The notes under the pieces: model-generated
Told to the model about the DNA's origin: nothing
Seen by the model: the letters and a program-made list of their open reading frames with translations, nothing else
Databases searched by the model: none
Part shown: positions 32,213-37,583 of the stretch, piece by piece
How positions within the stretch are numbered: the stretch's first letter is position 1
Layout of the letters: every line of letters starts with the position of its first letter
Made by a program: the position numbers and the translations under genes
From: a virus
Length of the DNA stretch: 37,984 nucleotides
IMG/VR virus record: IMGVR_UViG_3300005577_000020
Span: 1-37,984 of that record
Direction: 5' to 3' (one strand)

Positions 32213-33219
32213 AACGTCACCTCCTCAGCGGCCATCAGCTCTTCGTGAGCATCGGGCGCCGTCCGAAAACGGGTATCGTCGTCGATCGACGCGCGGCCTG
32301 AGCACACCTCGAAATATTCGCAGCGGCGCCCATACCGTATGCACGCGTCGGGGTTACGCGGGTAGCGACCCTGGAGCTCCGCCTCGCGCATCGACCGCGC
32401 CGTCCACCACACGTCGGCACCGTGCTCCTCATCATCGTGTGCGAGTCGGACGAGGTCACCGCGTGCGTAGTAGCGCGCGGGATTCTCCGCGATGTTCTCG
32501 CGCACTCGCGCACGGTACTCGTCGGGCGTCTCGTCGTGCTCGCGCTGGTTCGCGTAGAGCGAGCCGGTTTTGGTGTATTGGCGCTTCTCCACCGGCGTCG
32601 CGCGCTTCGGGCGCAGCGACACCTTCCGAATCACGTCGTACGTGCACGGTCCATCGACGCCGAGCGCGCGCGCGCCGACCTTGTACATGCTCACCTGCGC
32701 GTCTAGCGCGGTGACGTTCTCCCAATAGTCGCCGCCGAGCTCGATGTCGACGGACGTCGTCTTGTGCTCCATGTACCGGTCGGGGAATACGACATCGAGC
32801 TTGCCGCTGAGCCGGTAGGTGCGCGACTCGGCGCCCGTCGCCGGGTTCACGAGCGGCGCGTCGAACTGCGCCTCCACGGCGGTGGGCGTTGCCAGATCGT
32901 CGCCCCACCGTGCGGTGTAGCCGAGCATCAACTCCTCGGCATCTACGCGGTCGTACGCGTCGCACTCGGCCTCGCCGACGTGAGCTCCGATGGCGGCGAG
33001 CGCGGCCCCGAGCCGCGCATTGGGATCCGCGGGCGCGCGCCACCATGCCTCGAGCGCGTGGTGGATGAGCGTTCCGAACCGCAGCGACTCGGCGCGTCGG
33101 ATCGGCCGGCGACGGAGCTTGTAGGCGTACTTCCACTCGCGAGCGCACCGGCGGAACGTCTTCAGCTCCGTATTCGTGACGACCGGGAGATGCTTGGGCA
33201 GGCTCACCGCGGCGCTCAT
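32209..33219 (-). CDS. Cas4/RecB-type PD-(D/E)XK Fe-S nuclease
   Basis: A 336-residue nuclease. The PD-(D/E)XK core is G49-T-xx-H53 (LRFGTLIHHAL), GKLDV (D142), EHK (E151, K153) and Q175 in DAQVSMYK. A Cys tetrad, C25 in the N-terminal helix and C293, C300 and C306 near the C-terminus (CIRYGRRCEYFEVC), matches the 4Fe-4S cluster seen in Cas4, AddB and related exonucleases. It would resect DNA ends to feed the Sak4/SSB pair. ATG 33219 overlaps the upstream zinc-ribbon gene. No cas1/cas2 are present, so no CRISPR role is implied. Confidence 0.92.
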   Translation of the reverse strand: MSAAVSLPKHLPVVTNTELKTFRRCAREWKYAYKLRRRPIRRAESLRFGTLIHHALEAWWRAPADPNARLGAALAAIGAHVGEAECDAYDRVDAEELMLGYTARWGDDLATPTAVEAQFDAPLVNPATGAESRTYRLSGKLDVVFPDRYMEHKTTSVDIELGGDYWENVTALDAQVSMYKVGARALGVDGPCTYDVIRKVSLRPKRATPVEKRQYTKTGSLYANQREHDETPDEYRARVRENIAENPARYYARGDLVRLAHDDEEHGADVWWTARSMREAELQGRYPRNPDACIRYGRRCEYFEVCSGRASIDDDTRFRTAPDAHEELMAAEEVTF

Positions 33220-33395
33220 CGCGGCACCTCGACGGCGATCGTCGAGCCGCACTCGGGGCAGTTCCGCATCTCCGCGTCGTGCTTGTCGTCGAGCTCGAGG
33301 CGCCCGACGTAGGGGAGGCGGGGCCACTCGCTGTCGGTGGTCGTCTTCTGATTCGACAGCGAGCCGCAGGCGTGCGTCTTGACCACGGCGCTCAC
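33216..33395 (-). CDS. Small zinc-ribbon protein (paralogue of 25471-25809)
   Basis: A 59-residue protein with a lone Cys near residue 10 and MRNCPECGSTIAVEV at the end. The pattern WPRLPYVGRLE...E.RNC.ECGST.AVEV is shared with the minus-strand gene at 25809 (LVLPLLG...EWREC.CGSTLAV), and is the basis for grouping them. GTG 33395 overlaps the upstream stop. Function unknown. It has only one clear zinc-binding pair. Confidence 0.7.
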   Translation of the reverse strand: MSAVVKTHACGSLSNQKTTTDSEWPRLPYVGRLELDDKHDAEMRNCPECGSTIAVEVPR

Positions 33396-33844
33396 TTGCC
33401 ACCGCCTTCCAGCGCGGCGCGGCCGGCGGGGGTGATGACACCCGTGACCCCACGTCCTTTGCAGCGAGGACACCTCTCGTCGAACGAAGCGCCGACCACG
33501 CATTCACCACATGCCTCGTAACGCGCCGCGCCTATCGCCTCGGCCAGCGGGCAGTCGTGCTCGTGCGGCTCGGCCGGCGTCGGGTGCGCGGGATTCCTGT
33601 CCTCGCCAACCGATCCGCAGATGGGGCACGCACCACCCGGCGGACCGAGGTCGTCGCTGGGCACATGCTCAACCTCACGCAAGATGCCGACGAGCGGTTC
33701 GGTGGCACGGCAGACGAAGCCCATCACGCGGCCGTGACACGGGAGACAGAAGTTCTGACCGTCGTAGCTGCCGTACGTCGTGCCGAGCTTCTTCGTACAC
33801 ATGAAGCACCGCCGCTGCGCGGGCGCAAGCTTGGGGGCGCTCAT
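33392..33844 (-). CDS. Multi-zinc-ribbon protein
   Basis: A 150-residue protein with at least three CXXC knuckles: CFMC...CLPC near residues 14-32, CPIC around 75, and CGEC...CPRC near 115-130. The spacing suggests two or three zinc ribbons in series. ATG 33844 overlaps the upstream stop. Such proteins can bind nucleic acids or serve as adaptors; no known phage family is recognised. Confidence 0.7.
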   Translation of the reverse strand: MSAPKLAPAQRRCFMCTKKLGTTYGSYDGQNFCLPCHGRVMGFVCRATEPLVGILREVEHVPSDDLGPPGGACPICGSVGEDRNPAHPTPAEPHEHDCPLAEAIGAARYEACGECVVGASFDERCPRCKGRGVTGVITPAGRAALEGGGK

Positions 33845-34146
33845 CGCAGGCCCGTCCCGTTGCAACCGCCGTAGCAGGCCGTCAGGCCAGAGAACCCAGG
33901 CACCGCGCCAGAGCCCTCGCACGTCGCGCAGCGGTTCGGTGCCGCGCGGTTTTGCGACTTGCGGATCGACGCCTCGAGCTCGACGCGCACGTTGCGCGCT
34001 TCTTCCTCATCGCAGGGGAGGCATCGCCCCTGAACGAGATCGCCCGTGCACTTGGGACACCACGCGAAGACGCGGGCGAGCGTCTTGGCGCGGGCGGTAT
34101 TGGCGTCGAGGTCGGCGGTATCTGGTTCGCGGGCGGCCTTGCTCAT
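33841..34146 (-). CDS. First gene of leftward early operon: zinc-ribbon protein
   Basis: A 101-residue protein with CPKC...CLPC (about 30-45) and CATCEGSGAVPG (about 74-85), then CYGGCNGTG. The latter are DnaJ-type CXXCXGXG units. ATG 34146 follows the proposed early promoter directly, with no SD, so its mRNA could be leaderless. As the first gene of the operon it might serve a regulatory role, but no homologue is recognised. Confidence 0.7.
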   Translation of the reverse strand: MSKAAREPDTADLDANTARAKTLARVFAWCPKCTGDLVQGRCLPCDEEEARNVRVELEASIRKSQNRAAPNRCATCEGSGAVPGFSGLTACYGGCNGTGLR

Positions 34147-34182
34147 GCCGGACAATATTACGCACGTATGCGTAATGCGCAA
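34147..34182 (-). promoter_or_regulatory. Leftward early promoter (PL-like), probably leaderless
   Basis: On the minus strand, TTGCGC (34182-34177) and TAATAT (34160-34155) are 16 bases apart, with the ATG of the first gene 8 bases after the -10. The start of transcription would fall within a couple of bases of the ATG. The operator at 34157-34176 fills the spacer and most of the -10, so repressor binding would block it. Confidence 0.5.
34157..34176. promoter_or_regulatory. Operator OL1
   Basis: ATTACGCACGTATGCGTAAT: arms ATTACGCA and TGCGTAAT are exact complements around CGTA. It is the best copy of a family with the common core ACGCx-NNNN-xGCGT. It overlaps the leftward early promoter and probably binds the XRE repressor and/or the Cro-like protein. 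Confidence 0.75.
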
Positions 34183-34200
34183 GCGAAGAAATTCACGTTC

Positions 34201-34214
34201 ACGCATCTATGCGT
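34201..34214. promoter_or_regulatory. Operator OL2
   Basis: ACGCATCTATGCGT, arms ACGCA/TGCGT around a 4-base centre, the same spacing as OL1. It lies 25 bases from OL1 and before the plus-strand lipoprotein gene, so it could add cooperativity or regulate the lipoprotein. Confidence 0.65.
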
Positions 34215-34265
34215 ACCGGCGCGCGAATCAGTGCGACGGCGGAACACCGGGTGCACAATGGCCTG

Positions 34266-34547
34266 GTGAGACCGCTATGTGTCGCAGTGCTCGCCGCGCT
34301 CGCCGGGTGTCCCGATCCGCCGCCATACGCGCAGTTTCGCGGCCCCGATGGGCGCTACGGATGGATCGTCATCGACTGCCGACATCACGGCGGATGCCTG
34401 GAGAAGGCTGATCGCTACTGTCCAGGGGGCTACCGTGTCGCCGATGACGAAGGCGGCGACGTCTCAGCGTCGCACGCGCCGCTCAACTCGCACACCATGA
34501 TGGTGAAGTGCAAAGAGGGGCGCCGGCGAAACCCGGAAGAGCCCTAG
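34266..34547 (+). CDS. Small lipoprotein of the immunity region
   Basis: A 93-residue protein with a short N-terminal region and a clear lipobox (LAALAGC, Cys14), likely exported and lipidated. The mature part has WIVIDCRHHGGCLEKADRYCPGGY with paired Cys. GTG 34266 is preferred, with GTG 34251 possible. It lies on the plus strand between the leftward operon and the repressor gene, which places it beside the operators but outside both early operons. A lysogen-expressed surface or superinfection-exclusion role is inference; known phage lipoproteins such as T5 Llp act this way. Confidence 0.65.
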   Translation: MRPLCVAVLAALAGCPDPPPYAQFRGPDGRYGWIVIDCRHHGGCLEKADRYCPGGYRVADDEGGDVSASHAPLNSHTMMVKCKEGRRRNPEEP

Positions 34548-35158
34548 CCGGCCTTGCGGCGCGCGAGCATGCCAGAGCGCTTGCTCTTCGGCTTCGCACG
34601 CGGCGCCTCGCGCGGCGTCGCCCGTGGAGTCGGCGGGCTGTCTTGGCGGGCGAGCTCCACGATCCGCTTGCGCCGGTCAGCGTCGCTCAAAAGCAGGCGC
34701 TGCTGACTTGTCGTGAGCTGCGTGGCGCGGATCGTCTCGCCCTCGGCGCGGAACATCTCGAACCACCAGCCGGCCGGCTTGTCCTTCAACGCGGGGTCGC
34801 CCCACGCGAGGACCGGCTCGAGCTGCGCTTCAGGCATTCCGAGCAGGCGAGCAGCCAGCGTCGCTCGAGCTCGCTCGGGTAGCGGATCGGTGGCTTCGGA
34901 TTCACCGCTCGCGACGCCCATCTGCGCGAAGAGCTGATCGACACCGATGCCGCGAGCGACCATCGCGATCTTGGTCGCCGTGGGGTAGCTGATCCCTGTC
35001 TTCCCCGCGAGGAACTTGGAGACCGTCTGCTGTCCCACGCCGAGGCGTGCGCCAACGACTGTTTGCACAAGGTCTTCGCGCTGCGCGTACTCGCGGATGA
35101 CCGCCCGAAGAGCTTCGTTCTGCTCGTCGGTGAAATTCTGCGGCTTGCCTCTCGGCAC
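34544..35158 (-). CDS. Phage repressor (XRE-family HTH)
   Basis: A 204-residue protein. The XRE helix-turn-helix is at about residues 25-60 (LGVGQQTVSKFLAGKTGISY, then PTATKIAMVARGIGV), followed by linker and a helical C-terminal part with no obvious LexA-type Ser-Lys catalytic pair, so RecA-stimulated cleavage is not indicated. The start is uncertain: GTG 35158 is used because upstream starts (GTG 35185, ATG 35254) would place both operators inside the coding region. Its 3' end overlaps the convergent lipoprotein gene by 4 bases. It is the likely keeper of lysogeny. Confidence 0.8.
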   Translation of the reverse strand: MPRGKPQNFTDEQNEALRAVIREYAQREDLVQTVVGARLGVGQQTVSKFLAGKTGISYPTATKIAMVARGIGVDQLFAQMGVASGESEATDPLPERARATLAARLLGMPEAQLEPVLAWGDPALKDKPAGWWFEMFRAEGETIRATQLTTSQQRLLLSDADRRKRIVELARQDSPPTPRATPREAPRAKPKSKRSGMLARRKAG

Positions 35159-35183
35159 AAATGAACTTGTACCGCGTACTTCC

Positions 35184-35197
35184 ACGCGGGTAGGCGT
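35184..35197. promoter_or_regulatory. Operator OR2 (imperfect)
   Basis: ACGCGGGTAGGCGT: arms ACGCG/GGCGT with a 4-base centre, a weaker copy of the operator family. It lies between the repressor and cro starts. An adjoining inverted repeat (CCGCGT at 35172-35177, ACGCGG at 35184-35189) is also present. Confidence 0.5.
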
Positions 35198-35217
35198 ATT
35201 CGCAGGCGGACACCACC

Positions 35218-35246
35218 TTGACGACTCAATAGTACGCGCGTATGCG
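35218..35246 (+). promoter_or_regulatory. Rightward early promoter (PR-like), probably leaderless
   Basis: TTGACG at 35218-35223 and TATGCG at 35241-35246, 17 bases apart, with the cro ATG at 35253 where transcription should begin. No SD lies before the ATG. The -10 sits inside operator OR1. The -35 is close to consensus and the -10 is weak, so the call is moderate. Confidence 0.45.
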
Positions 35247-35249
35247 TAA
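35232..35249. promoter_or_regulatory. Operator OR1
   Basis: GTACGCG-CGTA-TGCGTAA: the right arm and centre are identical to OL1, and the left arm matches in 5 of 7 positions. It covers the proposed -10 of the rightward early promoter. Confidence 0.65.
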
Positions 35250-35252
35250 GTC

Positions 35253-35516
35253 ATGGCACGTTCACGCCGAAAGACTCCGCGCGCGGTTCCGATGACCGAT
35301 GGCCTGCGCCGCCTCCGCGAGATCGCGGAGACGATTTCCCAGGCGGAAATCGCACGACGCACGGAGGTGTCGCAGCAGACGGTCTCTTGCTACTTGCGCC
35401 GCGTTGCGCGCCCTGACGAGATCGTACGCGAGCGCATGGAGCACGAATTCGGCATCCCGCGGACATCGTGGCGCACTCCCGAGGAGGAGCGACACGCGTC
35501 CGGGCGGGCGGCGTGA
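35253..35516 (+). CDS. Cro-like HTH regulator
   Basis: An 87-residue basic protein with an HTH (ISQAEIARRTEVSQQTVSCYL, residues about 28-48). ATG 35253 directly follows operator OR1. It is divergent from the repressor gene and is the first gene of the rightward operon, the usual place of a Cro protein that shuts off the repressor and sets the lytic path. Identity is inferred from position and HTH, not from sequence homology to lambda Cro. Confidence 0.75.
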   Translation: MARSRRKTPRAVPMTDGLRRLREIAETISQAEIARRTEVSQQTVSCYLRRVARPDEIVRERMEHEFGIPRTSWRTPEEERHASGRAA

Positions 35517-35526
35517 GGGGGCCATC

Positions 35527-35613
35527 GTGGCTCATCGTGAAACAAGTGCAGTGTGCAAGCAACGGGTGACGTTCGTTCACTGGTGGGCGTGCCGCCACCG
35601 GGGTGACGCGTGA
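35527..35613 (+). CDS. 28-residue ORF between cro and excisionase
   Basis: GTG 35527 follows AGGGGGG by 5 bases, and the stop overlaps the next start (GTGA). The peptide MAHRETSAVCKQRVTFVHWW, then CRHRGDA, is Cys/His/Trp-rich. The good ribosome site and the overlap are the only evidence, so it may be a real small regulator or only a translational link. Confidence 0.35.
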   Translation: MAHRETSAVCKQRVTFVHWWACRHRGDA

Positions 35614-35996
35614 CTCCGCCGCCGCGCGTTTTCACGGCGCAGGACATCGCGGCGCTCGTGCAGGTGAGCGAGTCGCACGCGTACGCGATCATGCGGCAGA
35701 TGCCGCACCGCAAGGTGGGGACGTGTATCCGGGTTCTCGAGGCTGATTTCTGGGCGTGGTGGGAGGCGGAGAAGACATGCGGATCTACAAGCGCGGAAAG
35801 TACTGGTGGTGCGCGTGGACTGAAGGCGGGCTCACTCTCCGGCGTTCTACCCGGTGCACCACGCGCCGGGCGGCGGAGATCGTCAGCGCGCGCTGGGAGC
35901 GCGAGCGAGCCGATCCGGCCTATCACGCCGCGAACACCGCGACGCTCGGCGCCGAGGCCCGCACCTTCCTCGACGAATGCAAAGCGGACGGCCTGA
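35610..35996 (+). CDS. Excisionase-like HTH protein overlapping integrase
   Basis: A 128-residue reading frame. Residues 1-55 (VFTAQDIAALVQVSESHAYAIM, RKVGTCIRVLEADFWAWWE) have the winged-HTH look of AlpA/HTH_17-type excisionases, which bend attachment-site DNA for Int. The remaining 73 residues are low-complexity Ser/Arg/Pro and run in another frame over the first 220 bases of integrase, so they may be a passenger tail. The functional part probably ends near residue 60. GTG 35610 overlaps the 28-residue ORF. Confidence 0.7.
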   Translation: MTPPPRVFTAQDIAALVQVSESHAYAIMRQMPHRKVGTCIRVLEADFWAWWEAEKTCGSTSAESTGGARGLKAGSLSGVLPGAPRAGRRRSSARAGSASEPIRPITPRTPRRSAPRPAPSSTNAKRTA

Positions 35997-37000
35997 GGCC
36001 GGGGACGCTCAACATGTACGACTGCAAGGTGGCCCACGTCTGTCGCTTGCTGGGCGCCAATACGCGCACTGCGGCCATCACCCCGCCGATGGTGATCGCG
36101 TACATCGCGCAGCGGCGCGTCGAGGGCGCGAGCGATTCCACCATCTATAAGGAGTGGGTTGCGCTCCGCGGCATCCTCAACAGCGCACGCCACCGCGGTC
36201 GCTACGCGCGCGATCCGGGCGCTCTGAAGCCGCCGCGGTTCTCGCCGTCGTACGAGCCGCGCCAGCGCTTCCTGTCGTGGGCCGAGCTCGGGCTCCTCTG
36301 TCTCTCCGGCGTGCTGCCCTTGCACCGTGCGCAGGCGGTCGCGTTCATCGTCGCCACTGGCGCCAGGCGCGCCGAGTTCCGCGCGGCGCAGGCGCACGAC
36401 GTCACCGATCGGACCGTCCACCTGCACGGGACGAAGACCGACTCGAGCAACCGCGTCATTCCGGTGCCGGCCACCTACCAGGCGCTCCTCGCGTTCGCCG
36501 GCCCGCCGCCGTTCGATCCGTGGACGAATGCGCGGCGCGATCTCGAGGAAGCATGCGCACGCGCCGGCGTCGAGCCGGTCACGTTCAACGATTTGCGCCG
36601 CACCTTCGCATCGCTCTTGGTGCAAGAGGGCGTGGCGCCTCACCTCGTGGGGAAACTGATGGGACACACGACGAGCGCGATGGTCGAAAGGGTCTATGGG
36701 CGGCAGTCGACGGAGGCGTTGGCGCGTCTGATCGATGGCCCATTGGCGTACCAGACGCCAGCACTCCAGGACGCACCGGACGGACCCAGTGAAGACGATT
36801 CACCGGTAAATCGTGGGCCGACCGGGACTCGAACCCGGGACCTACGGATTAAAAGGCCGGCGTCACCCGCTGCAATGCCCGCAGAAACCGGCGATATGGG
36901 CGCCGGCGTACCACCAGCGTACCAGGCGCCTGCACCCTGGCCATGGGGTCCGGCGCGCAAATTCCTGGTGGAGAGCGGGATGGTTCGGAGGGTGGCTTGA
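35777..37000 (+). CDS. int: Tyrosine integrase with attP inside its 3' end
   Basis: A 407-residue tyrosine recombinase. Residues 1-45 form an arm-binding beta domain (MRIYKRGKYWWCAW), 55-145 the core-binding SAM-like domain, and 165-320 the catalytic domain: R197 (ATGARRAE), K220 (GTKTDSS), then FNDLRRT with R274 and N271 where most members have His, H297 (MGHTT) and Y307. ATG 35777 has GGAGGCGGAG upstream. DNA for residues about 346-360 is the tRNA-Lys half, so the spurious-looking GPTGTRTRDLRIKR is encoded by attP. After integration, residues beyond about 360 would come from host DNA. Confidence 0.93.
   Translation: MRIYKRGKYWWCAWTEGGLTLRRSTRCTTRRAAEIVSARWERERADPAYHAANTATLGAEARTFLDECKADGLRPGTLNMYDCKVAHVCRLLGANTRTAAITPPMVIAYIAQRRVEGASDSTIYKEWVALRGILNSARHRGRYARDPGALKPPRFSPSYEPRQRFLSWAELGLLCLSGVLPLHRAQAVAFIVATGARRAEFRAAQAHDVTDRTVHLHGTKTDSSNRVIPVPATYQALLAFAGPPPFDPWTNARRDLEEACARAGVEPVTFNDLRRTFASLLVQEGVAPHLVGKLMGHTTSAMVERVYGRQSTEALARLIDGPLAYQTPALQDAPDGPSEDDSPVNRGPTGTRTRDLRIKRPASPAAMPAETGDMGAGVPPAYQAPAPWPWGPARKFLVESGMVRRVA
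36814..36855 (-). other. attP: attP core: 3' half of tRNA-Lys (UUU)
   Basis: On the minus strand this stretch reads as the anticodon loop CTTTTAA (anticodon UUU), the 3' anticodon strand TCCGT, variable loop, the complete T-arm (CCGGG/TTCGAGT/CCCGG), the 3' acceptor strand and the discriminator A. The 5' anticodon strand no longer pairs, so the identity starts at the loop. It is 42 bases of a tRNA, not a working tRNA. Site-specific integration into a host tRNA-Lys gene, restoring its 3' end, is the established mechanism for this arrangement. Confidence 0.88.
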
Positions 37001-37308
37001 GCGCCCGTGTCGACGCGCGCCCGCTCGGCGTGGACGCGCCCACGGCGTATCGGACGTACCTACGGTTCCGCGCACGCGACAACGCCGAGCGGCGGATCAC
37101 CATTGCCGCGACGGCGCATTTCTTCGATCGCCGCCAGCGCGGTCAGCGGTGCTCGTCATGCGGTGGCACGTCGACGCGTTTGCTCGCGCTTGCGTGCGCT
37201 GACCCGCTGGCGGCCGACGAGAACCCCGACACCACGCGCCTCTGGACGGGCCTCTGTCGTGGATGCGTCGAGGCGGTCGTCGACGCTGCTGAGGAGATGT
37301 GGCCGTGA
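36997..37308 (+). CDS. Zinc-ribbon protein after integrase
   Basis: A 103-residue protein with CSSCGGTS (about 54-60) and CRGC (about 88-91) pairs forming a zinc ribbon, and an N-terminal helical part. TTG 36997 is preferred: GGAGGG lies 4-5 bases upstream and the TTGA overlaps the integrase stop. GTG 37009 is the alternative. It overlaps the DnaA-like gene by 4 bases. It is the first gene after attP, so it would be cut off from the early promoter in the prophage. Confidence 0.75.
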   Translation: MSARVDARPLGVDAPTAYRTYLRFRARDNAERRITIAATAHFFDRRQRGQRCSSCGGTSTRLLALACADPLAADENPDTTRLWTGLCRGCVEAVVDAAEEMWP

Positions 37309-37583
37309 CCGCCGCCGCATCGTGGTTCCCCGGCACCATTCCGCCGGCGCCCATCCGCGCGCAGCTCGACGACATCGCCGCCGACGTCTGCGCCTCGCAC
37401 CGCGTGACGCTGGCCGAGCTGTTCGGCCGCGATCGCCACGCGGACATCGTCGCCGCCCGCAGGGAGTTCGCGGTCAGGGGGCGCGCCACGGGCGCCAGCT
37501 ACCCGGTGCTGGGGCGGTACATGGGGCGGGACCATTCTACGGTCCAGGCGCTGGTGAAGGGGCTCGGGTGGCACCGTGCGTGA
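37305..37583 (+). CDS. Stand-alone DnaA domain IV-like DNA-binding protein
   Basis: A 92-residue protein. Residues 25-90 match DnaA domain IV: helices ADIVAARREF, a middle SYPVLGRYM, and the DnaA-box-reading signature GRDHSTVQALVKGL (compare GRDHTTVLHA in DnaA). There is no ATPase domain. GAGGAG stands 8 bases before GTG 37305. Single DnaA-IV domains occur in phages, where they may bind DnaA-box-like sites to start phage or block host replication. Just before HNH and the helicase, on the replication side of attP. Confidence 0.85.
   Translation: MTAAASWFPGTIPPAPIRAQLDDIAADVCASHRVTLAELFGRDRHADIVAARREFAVRGRATGASYPVLGRYMGRDHSTVQALVKGLGWHRA

Noticed and set aside
32209-33219. Cas4 of a CRISPR system
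   Set aside because: The Cas4-like nuclease is alone: no cas1, cas2, effector genes or repeat array exist in the window. Phage recombination context explains it.
36814-36855. A tRNA-Lys gene
   Set aside because: Only the anticodon loop and 3' half are present; the 5' half and pairing of the anticodon stem are missing. It is an attachment-site copy, not a working tRNA.
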